A stretch of 64,000 nucleotides of DNA from CAVWGP01 sp963754645 (GCA_963754645.1 CAVWGP010000004.1:1426001-1490000); one strand, 5' to 3'; positions 34,342-42,989 are shown, counted from the stretch's first letter. Translations and numbers: made by a program. Notes: generated by a model from the letters alone, not told the origin.

Positions 34342-34359
34342 CGCGGCGGCGGCGCGGCG

Positions 34360-35713
34360 ATGAAAACCGCTTTCACGCCGGCCCAACTCGCCCGCCCCGA
34401 AATCGGCGACGCCGATCGCATTCTCCAGGCCTGCGTGCATTACGGCTTCTGCACCGCCGTCTGCCCGACCTATGTCCTGCTTCGCGACGAGAACGATGCG
34501 CCGCGCGGCCGCATCGACCTGATCCGCGCGATGCTGGAAAAGGGCGGGCCGCCCGACGCCAAGACTGTGGGCCATATCGATCGATGCCTGTCGTGCAATG
34601 CGTGCATGACGACCTGCGCCGCCAAGGTCGATTTTCTTCATCTTGCCGATATCGGCCGCGCCTATATCGAAAATCACTTTCGCCGGCCGCTCGGCGACCG
34701 GCTCCTGCGCCGCCTGATTGCCGCGACATTGACATCGCCAAGACGGTTTCGCTGGGCAATGCGCGGCGCGGCGCTGGCGCGGCCGCTGGCTCGGCTATTG
34801 CCGAAGCGGCTGGCGCGCATGATCGATATCGCGCCCCGCCGCCTGGCGCCGCCCAGCGACACGACGAAGCCCGGACTCTATCCCGCCCAAGGCCAAGCTC
34901 GACGACGCGTTGCCTTGCTCGCCGGCTGCGTCCAGCAGGCGCTCGCACCGCGCCTCAACGCGGCGACGATCCGGCTTTTGACGCGACATGGCTGCGACGT
35001 CGTCGTCGCCGACACGGGCTGCTGCGGCGCGCTCACCCTGCATATGGGCAAGGAGGCCGCGGCGAAAGCCTCGGCGCGGCGGGCGATTTCCGCGTGGCAA
35101 AACGCCGAGCCTCTCGACGCCATCGTCGTCAATGCCTCGGGCTGCGGTACGACGGTGAAGGACTACGGCACCCTGTTCCGGCACGATCGCGCGATGGCCG
35201 AGCACGCGGCCTCGATCGGACAGCGTACGCGCGATGTGAGCGAATTCGTCATGGAACTCGGTTTGCAGGCGCCCGCCCGGCCGATTCCCCTCGCCCGTCG
35301 CCTATCACGATGCATGTTCGCTGCAACACGCGCAGAAAGTGACCGAGCCGCCGCGCACACTATTGCGCCAAGCCGGCTTCGATCTCCACGACATACCCGA
35401 GCGGCATTTCTGCTGCGGCTCGGCGGGCACGTATAATTTGCTGCAACCCGATCTCGCGCGCCGATTGGGCGAACGCAAGGCCGGGCACATTGCGGGCACG
35501 GGGGCGGCGGCGATCGCGGCGGGCAATCTCGGCTGCATGACGCAGATCGCGCTCTACACCGGCTTGCCTGTCTTGCATACGGTCGAGCTGCTCGATTGGG
35601 CGACCGGCGGGCCATTGCCCGAGGCGCTCAATGGCGTCACTTTGCCGCACGGCCCGCGCAAACCAAGCGGCGCCGGCCGATACTGCGATCTGGTGATGGC
35701 GCTGGAGGATTGA
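34360..35713 (+). pseudogene. GlcF-like (Fe-S)-binding CCG protein, frameshifted
   Basis: Relative of the glycolate oxidase iron-sulfur subunit. Cluster-binding motifs: CVHYGFCTAVCPTY near residue 25 and CLSCNACMTTCAAKVD near 75. The two CCG domains contain GCCGALTLHMG and, after the frame change, HFCCGSAGTYNLLQPDLA. In the first motif the second of the four usual Cys is Tyr (TAC for TGC). The frame breaks near 35287, where CCCC appears to have one C too many. Dropping it gives PIPSPVAYHDACSLQHAQKV and continues to the stop at 35713, about 450 residues in all. It ends one base before the flavoprotein gene and probably transfers its electrons. Confidence 0.82.
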
Positions 35714-35714
35714 G

Positions 35715-37236
35715 ATGGCGGCAGGAAATTTAGAGCTTTTTCTCAAGGAAAGCGCCGCGGCGCTCGGCGCGGCCAACGTCAACATCACACCGGAAACGCT
35801 GGTCCGCTACGGCGAGAACACCCTGCCGGGCGGCGACCGGCGGCCCTCGGCGGTGCTTTATCCGAGCATAACGGCGGAGGTGCAGGCGATCGTGCGCCTC
35901 GCCAACACGCACAAAGTGCCGCTCTATCCGATCAGCACCGGCAACAATATGGGCTTGGGTACGCGCGCGGCGCCATCTCCCGGCATGGTCGTCGTCGATT
36001 GCGCCAAACGCATGAACCGCATCATCGAGATCGACGAAACCCTGGCCTATGCCGCGGTCGAACCGGGCGTCAGCTTCCAGATGATGGCCGACGAGCTTGC
36101 CCGGCGCGGCGGCAAGTTCATCATCTCGACGACGTCCGGCCCGCCCCAAGGCGGCATGCTCGGCAATGCGCTCGACAAGGGCGCGGGCTACGGCCCGATG
36201 TTCGATCATTTCGGTTTTTCGTGCGGCATGGAAGTCGTGCTCGGCAACGGCGAAATCTTGCGCACGGGCGATGGCGGCATGGATCATCCCGAGCGGCCCA
36301 ATTGGCATGTTTCGAAATACAGTTTCGGGCCGATTCTCGACGGGCTCTTCGCGCAATCCAATTTCGGCATCGTGACGCGCCTCGGCATCTGGCTGCTGCC
36401 CAAGCCACCGGCGATCCGCTCCTTCCACTTCGCCTATCCGGGCGACGACGACTTGGAGGAAATAATCGATCTGTGCCGGCCGCTGAAGCTGGCGAATTTC
36501 GTGCCGACCCTGTTCCGCGTTTCGAACGACATTTATCTCGCCGGCAACGAGGATGTTTATCCCGACTACGTCGCGACCAAGGGAAAGGTATCGATCACCG
36601 ACGACCAACGCCGCGCCTTGCAAAAAAAACACGGCATCGGCGCATGGACCGTATCGGGCGCGTTCTACGGCCCCTCGATGGCGGCGATGGACGGGCAAAT
36701 CGAGCGCGTGAAGCAGATATTCCTGCAAATCGGGAAAGGCGCGCTACATCGCGCACGAGGACGCGCTCGCGATCCCGCCGCTCAAGATCGCGATCAATTC
36801 GTTCTCGGGCGTGCCGACCACGGGCGAGCTCGGTCTGCTCAAATGGCGTCCGGGCGGCGGCAACACCTGGTGCCCGCCCGGCACGCCGATGGTCGGCAGC
36901 GTCGCCAATCGCTTCCAGAAGATCGGCCGCGCCATCTACGAAAAGCACGGTCTCGATTACACGGTGATGAACGTGTGCGGCGCGCGCTTCGCCCGCGGTC
37001 TCCACGTCATCACCTTCAACCGCGAGGACGCGGACGAGACGCGCCGCGCGGACATGGTTTATCGCGAGCTGACCGACGCCTTCGCCGAAGCCGGCATCCA
37101 AGTCGGCCGCGCGCCGATCGATTATTACGACTACCATATGGGTAAGGCGATGCCGGGTTTCCGCGACGCCTGCCGCGCGATCAAGAAAGCGCTCGACCCG
37201 AACGGCATCATCGCACCGGGGAAGTATGGGATTTGA
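35715..37236 (+). pseudogene. VAO/PCMH-type FAD-binding oxidoreductase (4-cresol dehydrogenase flavoprotein-like), frameshifted
   Basis: Flavoprotein of the vanillyl-alcohol-oxidase/p-cresol methylhydroxylase family. LYPISTGNNMGLGTRAAPSP and KRMNRIIEIDETLAYAAVEP form the FAD-binding half. GMEVVLGNGEILRTGDGGMD and LDGLFAQSNFGIVTRLGIWL match the PchF pattern closely. The cap/C-terminal part runs ALDPNGIIAPGKYGI at the end. Near 36732-36740 the GGGAAAGG run has one base too many. Removing it joins FLQIGK to ARYIAHEDALAIPPLKIAIN and gives about 506 residues, the size of PchF. Such enzymes oxidise para-substituted phenols by hydride transfer. The known partner is a cytochrome c; here the partner seems to be the GlcF-like protein. 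GGAGG precedes the ATG. Confidence 0.82.
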
Positions 37237-37324
37237 GCGTTGCCGTGCGACTGGACCTCGGCGGCGCGTAGCCGTAAGTAAGCTTGTGCGCGTGGCGCGC
37301 TCGCTGAGTTGAGGTCAAAGTCCC

Positions 37325-38341
37325 ATGAACGCCGCTGAGGTCAAGGCTCTGGCGAAAGAACTTGGCGCCGACATGGTCGGGATCGCCAGCGCCAAGGCGC
37401 TGAATGCGTTTCCGCCGGATCCGCTGTGGCCGCAGACGCCGGAGCGCGTTTCGCCTTACATCAAGAGCGCCATCGTCATCGTCCAGCACATTCCGGTCGC
37501 CGCATTTCGCGCCAAGACCAATATCGCCGTGCAATACATGGACATGCTGGTGCTGCGCCGCATGGACCGCATCGCCTACCGGCTCGCCGAGGCGCTCGAA
37601 CGCAAGGGTCATCCCAGTTTCGTCACCGCCGCCCAGGAGACCGACTGGAACCTGAAGCGCGCGAGCTATGGACGGCTGTCGACGCGCCATCTCGGCATCG
37701 AAGCCGGCATCGGCACCTTCGGCCTCGAGGTCAACATCCTGACGCCGGAATACGGACCGCGCGTCTATCTTACCGGCGTCCTCACCGAGCTTGAACTCGA
37801 AGCCGACGCGCCGATGACCGAGCAAGTCTGCATCGGCGAATCTTGCTCGCGCTGTCTCTATTCCTGCCCGACCGACGCGGTTCGCCATTTCGGTATCGAC
37901 AAGCGCGAATGCGCCAAGGAAGCGCAGGAATTCGGCTTTGCCCAGATCACCGGCTTTCTCGACAAGCTGATCGACGCGCCGCGCGCGCAAAAAAAGACGC
38001 TCGCACGGAGCCGCGACGTTTTCGGATTCTGGCAGGGCCTGTTGCGCGTCGTCGGCTCGTTCGGCGACTGCCCGCGCTGTCTCGCGGTCTGCCCGGTCGG
38101 CAACGACTACCACGCCTTCCTCGCCGAGCCGCAAAAGGAAATCCCGGAAAAAACGCCCGAAAAAGTCGCCAAGGCCAAGGCGTTCAAGGACGCGCGACGG
38201 AACGGCCCGTTGCCGCCGGGCTTGAACGATTGGAATCGCCGCTGGGTGGGGCCCGAAGGCTACAAGGGCATGGTGGCGCGGCAGATGCAGGAGTTCAAGA
38301 AGAAGCAGAAAGAGCGCGCCGATGAGGCCGCCAAGAAGTGA
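37325..38341 (+). CDS. QueG/reductive-dehalogenase-like 4Fe-4S protein, copy 1
   Basis: 338 residues. The N-terminus (VKALAKELGADMVGIASAKA) and the block STRHLGIEAGIGTFGLEVNI followed by TPEYGPRVYLTGVLTELELE match the catalytic region shared by epoxyqueuosine reductase (QueG) and reductive dehalogenases. Two clusters: CIGESCSRCLYSCP and, about 80 residues on, CPRCLAVCPVGNDY. The C-terminus is a basic, lysine-rich tail (QMQEFKKKQKERADEAAKK). No Tat signal, so cytoplasmic. True QueG is unlikely because a second, diverged copy follows and neither sits in a tRNA-modification context. Likely a corrinoid- or Fe-S-dependent reductase of unknown substrate. Confidence 0.8.
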   Translation: MNAAEVKALAKELGADMVGIASAKALNAFPPDPLWPQTPERVSPYIKSAIVIVQHIPVAAFRAKTNIAVQYMDMLVLRRMDRIAYRLAEALERKGHPSFVTAAQETDWNLKRASYGRLSTRHLGIEAGIGTFGLEVNILTPEYGPRVYLTGVLTELELEADAPMTEQVCIGESCSRCLYSCPTDAVRHFGIDKRECAKEAQEFGFAQITGFLDKLIDAPRAQKKTLARSRDVFGFWQGLLRVVGSFGDCPRCLAVCPVGNDYHAFLAEPQKEIPEKTPEKVAKAKAFKDARRNGPLPPGLNDWNRRWVGPEGYKGMVARQMQEFKKKQKERADEAAKK

Positions 38342-38356
38342 ACGCGGGGATGTTCG

Positions 38357-39349
38357 ATGGTAGGGGTTTTCCAAGAAGCGCTGACGGCGGCTGAAATCAA
38401 GGCCAAGGCCGTATTCTTCGGCGCCGACATCGTCGGCATCGCCGATGGCGCGACGATGAACGCCAATCCGCCGGATCCCAAGGACCCGCGCGTGCCGGCG
38501 GATATTTCGGACTACGACGCGGGCAAGGTCGTCGTGCTCGGCAAGCGTTTGTCGTCGGGCGTCACGCGCATCGCGCGCTGGGACGAGCGTTTCAAATACT
38601 ACAATGACGAGCTGACCTTGACCGCGCTCGAGGAGATCGGCCTGTCGATGGTGCTGTGGCTCGAATCGAAGGGCTACCCCGCGCTCATCGTGCCGCCAAC
38701 CCATGTCGATCCGTGGCGCTACCAGGGCGATCCCGGCAAGCATATGAAGCCGCTGCTCTCGCTCGACCATGCCGCGGTTGAGGCGGGTCTCGGCACGCTC
38801 GGCCTCAACCGCATGCTGCTCACGCCCGAATTCGGCCCGCGCGTCATGCTCACCGCCGTGCTCGCCACGATGCCTGTGGAAGCCGACAAGCGCATGGAAA
38901 CCGCGCTCTGCAAGGGCCCCAGCTGCGGGCGCTGCCTCGCCGCCTGCCCCGGCGACGTGATCCAGCACTGGAACCGCGATTGGGCGGCGTGCGACCGCTA
39001 TCGCTCGCCGCACGGCTTCGCCCAGCTCAGCGAGTTCTTCGGCAAGATGATCGATTCCGGCGAGCCGGCCCAACAGAAAGCCATGCTGCGTTCGGAAGAC
39101 AGCTTCAATCTGTGGCAGAGCATCCTGCGCGGTTCCGGCGTCGTCACGGGATGCAGGCGCTGCCAGGATGTCTGCCCGGTCGGCGCCGACTACGACGCGA
39201 TGTTGAAGGACGCGCTCGACACGGTGGCCGAGGACACGGACGCGAAACGGCAGCGCCGCTCGGCGATGGCGGAGCGCGAAACCAAGGGCGACATGCCCGC
39301 CGACTATCGCGAGCACGCGCGCTGGATCGGCAAGCTCGCGGAGAAATAG
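38357..39349 (+). CDS. QueG/reductive-dehalogenase-like 4Fe-4S protein, copy 2
   Basis: 330 residues, 15 bases after copy 1, with GGGGA before the ATG. Same plan: IKAKAVFFGADIVGIADGAT, LDHAAVEAGLGTLGLNRMLL, TPEFGPRVMLTAVLATMPVE. The clusters are CKGPSCGRCLAACPGDVIQH and CRRCQDVCPVGADYDAML. The middle is diverged from copy 1 (DISDYDAGKVVVLGKRLSSG), so the pair is an old duplication. The two may form a heterodimer with the flavoprotein/GlcF-like electron-transfer proteins encoded upstream. Function unknown. Confidence 0.8.
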   Translation: MVGVFQEALTAAEIKAKAVFFGADIVGIADGATMNANPPDPKDPRVPADISDYDAGKVVVLGKRLSSGVTRIARWDERFKYYNDELTLTALEEIGLSMVLWLESKGYPALIVPPTHVDPWRYQGDPGKHMKPLLSLDHAAVEAGLGTLGLNRMLLTPEFGPRVMLTAVLATMPVEADKRMETALCKGPSCGRCLAACPGDVIQHWNRDWAACDRYRSPHGFAQLSEFFGKMIDSGEPAQQKAMLRSEDSFNLWQSILRGSGVVTGCRRCQDVCPVGADYDAMLKDALDTVAEDTDAKRQRRSAMAERETKGDMPADYREHARWIGKLAEK

Positions 39350-39355
39350 GAGACG

Positions 39356-39655
39356 ATGCGTGCGGGGACGCAACTCGGGGCGGCGGAAAACGTGATGGAT
39401 CGAGCGCTCGGCGTCGCCGGCGAGATCGCGATCCTTGTATTTCTGCTGGCCCTCGGCGCGACATTTCTCGTCGGCGGCGCGCGCGAGCTGGCTAAGGCAA
39501 TCGATCGTTGGCGCTTCAACCGATCCGCCGATGACCATGAGCGGCGCAATGTACTCGGCCCGGCTCTGTTCGGCACGATCGGCGTGTTTGTCGGCCTCGG
39601 GGCCACTGTGGTCGTGCTGCACTATGTCTTCAACCTGTTGTGGGGCGTGGCTTGA
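39356..39655 (+). CDS. Small two-helix membrane protein
   Basis: 99 residues. Two hydrophobic stretches, roughly residues 22-42 (AGEIAILVFLLALGATFLVG) and 68-96 (GPALFGTIGVFVGLGATVVV), flank a charged loop (ELAKAIDRWRFNRSADDHER). AGGAG overlaps the preceding stop. A Met at position 14 is an alternative start. It lies six bases after the second QueG-like gene and could be a membrane anchor for that system, as RdhB-type anchors are for reductive dehalogenases. That parallel rests on size and position, not on sequence similarity. Confidence 0.7.
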   Translation: MRAGTQLGAAENVMDRALGVAGEIAILVFLLALGATFLVGGARELAKAIDRWRFNRSADDHERRNVLGPALFGTIGVFVGLGATVVVLHYVFNLLWGVA

Positions 39656-39667
39656 TTTGTGCGCCGC

Positions 39668-41221
39668 TCATCGGCCCCGGCGGCCGGTGGCGAAGTCGCG
39701 CAAGTCCTGGAACAGCTTCGCGTCGTTCACGATTCGCGGTACCTTGTTCTGTCCGCCGAGCTTGCCGCGCCGCTTCATCCAGCCGGCAAATCCACCGGCC
39801 GGCATAAGTTCGATCGCCGGCGCATTCATGCCGAAGCCGCCGGCGCGGTGGGCGGCGTAGTCCTCGTTGCGGGCGCAGAGAACGCGATCGAGTTCCGCGG
39901 CGAAAATCGCAATGGCCGCGCCGCCGGGCGACGATCCCGCGAATTCGACCACATAACAATGGCCGCCCAGTTCGCCAGGTTCGGCCGGAAAGACCGCGCC
40001 GACGGAATAGTCGGCGACCGGAATTCCCAGCAACGCCGCCGCCGCCGCAACCGCGCTGTCGATCTCTTCGCCGATGAGGTGCTCGCCGAAAGCGGAAAGG
40101 CTGTAGGCCGTACGCCCGGTGATCAATATCCGCGGCGGATCGCGCGCGACGAAGCGAACCGTGTCGCCAATGACGTAGCTCCAGAGTCCGGCGCAGGAGC
40201 TTAATACCAAAGCATAATTTACGTCCTCCTCGGCATTGCCGAACCAATGCCGCGTTGGCTTGGCGGCGTCCAACTCGGCAACCGGCACGAATTCGAAGAA
40301 CAAGCCATGATCGAGATTGAGCCGCATGCCTTCCCCGGGGCCGCGGTCCGCGCTGGCGATAAAGCCCTCGCTGGCCGCATAGACCTCGCGGGTTTCCGCA
40401 TGCGAGCCGCGCAGCAATTGGCCGAACCGCGCTTGATACGGCGCAAAATTCACGCCGCCATGAATAACAAGCTCAAGATTCGGCCAAAATTCATTGAGCG
40501 GCAAACGTTTTTCGCCCCGTATGGCGGCCAATGTGTCGAACAAAATGAGCAGCCAACTCGGCGTTCCGCCGATGGACCGGATATCGAGCTTTAGGGCACG
40601 CTCGGCGAGCATCGCGATTTTCCGTTCCCAATCCGCAATGAGCGCCAAATCGAGCGGCGGAAAGGCCCGGCCGCGCGCCCACCACGGAATCGTCTTTGCC
40701 GCGATACCGGAAAGATCGCCGCTGTATATTCCCGGCGCCCGCATGGATAGGTCCGTGCTGCCGCCGAGCATGAAGCCGAGCCCGCCCATGATCCGCGATT
40801 GCGGGCGATTGACGACGTGATAGGTCAAAGTGTCGAGCGTCGCCTTGCGATTGGAGCGGTTCATGGCCGCGCTGACCGGGATATATTTGGTCACGTCGCC
40901 GGTCGTTCCCGAGGTCACGGCGAAGAAGGAAATCGTTCCCGGCCATGAAACGTCGACCAGCCGCGGAAACGACGCCTGCCAGTAGTCGCGCCAGAATTCC
41001 TCGTAACGGCGCAGCGGAACGCGGTGCTGGAATTCTTCGACGCTCGAAATTTTCGCGAACCCGTGATCGCGCCCGAAGGCCGTGCCCGCGGCCCGGCGCA
41101 AGAGTGCCAACAGGGTCGCCGATTGCGCCGACGCCGCGTCCTGGCGCGCCAGCATCGCCTGGCGCCGGCGCGCATAGAGCCGCAACAATGGCGTCGCATC
41201 GAGCATGTCGCCTAGTTGCAC
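39668..41221 (-). CDS. GH3 auxin-responsive-promoter family adenylating enzyme
   Basis: 517 residues. ATP-binding blocks of GH3 enzymes are clear: FFAVTSGTTGDVTKYIPVSA near residue 100, REVYAASEGFIA near 285, and LWSYVIGDTVRFVARDPPRI near 345. The C-terminal domain runs FGEHLIGEEIDSAVAAAAAL and AGWMKRRGKLGGQNKVPRIV. GH3 proteins adenylate carboxylates and in plants conjugate them to amino acids. Bacterial members are poorly characterised and may act on aromatic or polyketide-like acids. It converges on the small membrane protein gene and stands alone on the minus strand. Confidence 0.87.
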   Translation of the reverse strand: MQLGDMLDATPLLRLYARRRQAMLARQDAASAQSATLLALLRRAAGTAFGRDHGFAKISSVEEFQHRVPLRRYEEFWRDYWQASFPRLVDVSWPGTISFFAVTSGTTGDVTKYIPVSAAMNRSNRKATLDTLTYHVVNRPQSRIMGGLGFMLGGSTDLSMRAPGIYSGDLSGIAAKTIPWWARGRAFPPLDLALIADWERKIAMLAERALKLDIRSIGGTPSWLLILFDTLAAIRGEKRLPLNEFWPNLELVIHGGVNFAPYQARFGQLLRGSHAETREVYAASEGFIASADRGPGEGMRLNLDHGLFFEFVPVAELDAAKPTRHWFGNAEEDVNYALVLSSCAGLWSYVIGDTVRFVARDPPRILITGRTAYSLSAFGEHLIGEEIDSAVAAAAALLGIPVADYSVGAVFPAEPGELGGHCYVVEFAGSSPGGAAIAIFAAELDRVLCARNEDYAAHRAGGFGMNAPAIELMPAGGFAGWMKRRGKLGGQNKVPRIVNDAKLFQDLRDFATGRRGR

Positions 41222-41318
41222 CGGGCCGCCTGTCCGGTCAATGCCGCGCCGCTTTGCCAGCGTGCCGTTTCAATGTAGTGTCCGGCACCGTTTTCAAAGC
41301 AACCGGGGGATACTAGGA

Positions 41319-41723
41319 ATGCTCGCTGAAATTCTCAAAGACTTGCCGAATTTCCTCGCCTATTTCGGATCGAGCATCGTGCTCACCGCTGTTTTCCTGT
41401 TCATTTATCTCTGGATCACGCCGCATGACGAGCTGAGCCTACTGCGCGGCGGCAACAGCGCGGCCGCCGTGAGCTTGGCCGGCGCCATGATCGGCTTCTT
41501 GCTGCCGCTCGCCAGCGTGATCACGCATAGCCGCGGCGTCCGCGACATGGCGATGTGGGGCGTGGTGGCGCTCATCATGCAAATCGCCGGATTCTTTGTC
41601 GCGCGTGTGCTCGTTCCAGGGCTACCCAAGCAGATCGAAGACGGGAAAATGTCGATCGCCGCCTTCGCCGCCACGATTTCGCTCGGCATCGGAATCATCA
41701 ACGCCGCCTGCATCACGCCCTAA
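41319..41723 (+). CDS. DUF350 membrane protein
   Basis: 134 residues from the ATG at 41319; the frame upstream of it has no coding character. Four hydrophobic helices: YFGSSIVLTAVFLFIYLWIT, AAVSLAGAMIGFLLPLASVI, MWGVVALIMQIAGFFVARVL and SIAAFAATISLGIGIINAA. The layout is that of the YjfL/DUF350 family. Function not established; relatives are often near glutathionylspermidine-synthase-like genes, not present here. It converges on the next gene with a four-base overlap of stops. Confidence 0.82.
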   Translation: MLAEILKDLPNFLAYFGSSIVLTAVFLFIYLWITPHDELSLLRGGNSAAAVSLAGAMIGFLLPLASVITHSRGVRDMAMWGVVALIMQIAGFFVARVLVPGLPKQIEDGKMSIAAFAATISLGIGIINAACITP

Positions 41724-42049
41724 GGTCGCCGGTAAGCGCGAACGACCAGATAAAATCCGAAAGCCGCCAACGCCAGTAGCAATAGCGCGATGAAGACGAA
41801 CTCGACGGGATTGCGCGACCAATCGCTTACGATCGTGCCGCCGCGGATGCCGGACCGCGTGCCGAGCGTCATGCGGCCGGTGACAAGTCCGGCGCCGACG
41901 GTCCAGGTCGAAAAGAGCAGCAGCGCAATGCCGGCGATAAATCCGCCAATGCGCCGCGCCAGCACTACGATGCGCCGCACGGCCCCAAGTCCCGGATGCG
42001 TCGCCGTCGCTCTATCCAATACCTTTTGTAGAGGTTTCGGCAACCACAT
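41720..42049 (-). CDS. Small membrane protein of unknown function
   Basis: 109 residues from the ATG at 42049 (MWLPKPLQKVLDRATATHPG). Two hydrophobic helices: RIGGFIAGIALLLFSTWTVG and EFVFIALLLLALAAFGFYLV, separated by a polar loop. The basic end VRAYRRP faces the cytoplasm. No family recognised. It begins seven bases after the stop of the preceding minus-strand gene, so the two are probably co-transcribed. Confidence 0.6.
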   Translation of the reverse strand: MWLPKPLQKVLDRATATHPGLGAVRRIVVLARRIGGFIAGIALLLFSTWTVGAGLVTGRMTLGTRSGIRGGTIVSDWSRNPVEFVFIALLLLALAAFGFYLVVRAYRRP

Positions 42050-42056
42050 CGCCCGC

Positions 42057-42989
42057 TCACGATCCTGTTCGAGGCCCGGCGACGCCCAATATCCAGGCTT
42101 CTTCGCCAATGACGGCGCGGCGTTCCTCGGCGCCGAGGCCGGGATCGGCACCGAACAGCGCGGCCTTATCGCAGGCGCGGTCTAGCCGGGCAAGATGCTT
42201 TGCCAGCGCCGTCACCTGCCCGGCATCTTTCGGCTGCCCCGCCCACTGATCCGGCGGCACGAGCGAGGGATAGGCCTCGGCAAAGATCACGCGCTTGGCC
42301 GGATCGTCGGCCAGGCCGGTTTCGAACGGCCAAACGGCGCTGATGGCGGCCAAGCGCGGATCGCGGCGCAATTGACGGATGCGCGGTATGCCCAGCAGCA
42401 TCTGGCTGCCGACCGAACCGTTGCCGGCGAGCTGCCAGACCGAGTGCGTGCCGGGAACGCGCAAATCGCAAAGCCGCCGTTCCGGCGGATCGCCCACGCC
42501 ATGCGCGCGCCGGCCACGGCGGACAAGATAGGGTCTCGTCTCCTCGCGAACATTGCCCCAGAACGGAAACGCCGCGCCGCTCAAGCACCTATTCCAATCC
42601 TCGGCCATGTCGAAGCGGTTGTTGGCGTTTTCGCCATCGTCGCGAATGCCCGCGGCAAGCGCGTTCCACGTTGCCCGCCACGGCGCGCCCGCAAGCTCGA
42701 GGCGCGCGGCCGTGCCGCGCGCGTAACCGAAGGGAAAGTCGAAACCCGCGAGCACGCGTCCGTCGCGCGCAAATCGGGCAATAAGGCGGCCGAGCCGCTC
42801 CGTTGCCCCGGCGCGCGTCGCCAGGTTTTCCAGCACCAGGCGCCGCAGCCGGCCGCGCCGCAATCCGTAGGCCGCAACCCAAATGCTATCGCGCCCCAGC
42901 CGCGGAACGCTGGCAGCCGACCAATCGACGGCAACGTAGTAAGCAAAGGCGGCGATCGTCGATCTCCACGGCGGCAGGCGCGCCCACAC
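42057..42989 (-). CDS. RNase H-like fold protein of unknown function (DUF429-like)
   Basis: 310 residues from a GTG at 42989, chosen because the conserved part starts at YYVAVDWSAAS soon after and a GGGG lies before it. An ATG at 43076 would add 29 basic residues and overlap the divergent dioxygenase start. VDWS and GFDFPFGYARG, each with an Asp, resemble the two acidic strands of DUF429-type RNase H-fold proteins. RVIFAEAYPSLVPPDQW and PKDAGQVTALAKHLARLD are further conserved-looking blocks. Name and function uncertain. Confidence 0.6.
   Translation of the reverse strand: MWARLPPWRSTIAAFAYYVAVDWSAASVPRLGRDSIWVAAYGLRRGRLRRLVLENLATRAGATERLGRLIARFARDGRVLAGFDFPFGYARGTAARLELAGAPWRATWNALAAGIRDDGENANNRFDMAEDWNRCLSGAAFPFWGNVREETRPYLVRRGRRAHGVGDPPERRLCDLRVPGTHSVWQLAGNGSVGSQMLLGIPRIRQLRRDPRLAAISAVWPFETGLADDPAKRVIFAEAYPSLVPPDQWAGQPKDAGQVTALAKHLARLDRACDKAALFGADPGLGAEERRAVIGEEAWILGVAGPRTGS

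Noticed and set aside
37325..38341. Naming the gene queG
   Set aside because: A diverged copy follows directly, and the setting is a redox cluster, so tRNA epoxyqueuosine reduction is not supported.
37208..39622. 804-codon open frame antisense to the QueG-like genes
   Set aside because: Composition artefact opposite two conserved genes; His/Arg/Asp-rich translation.
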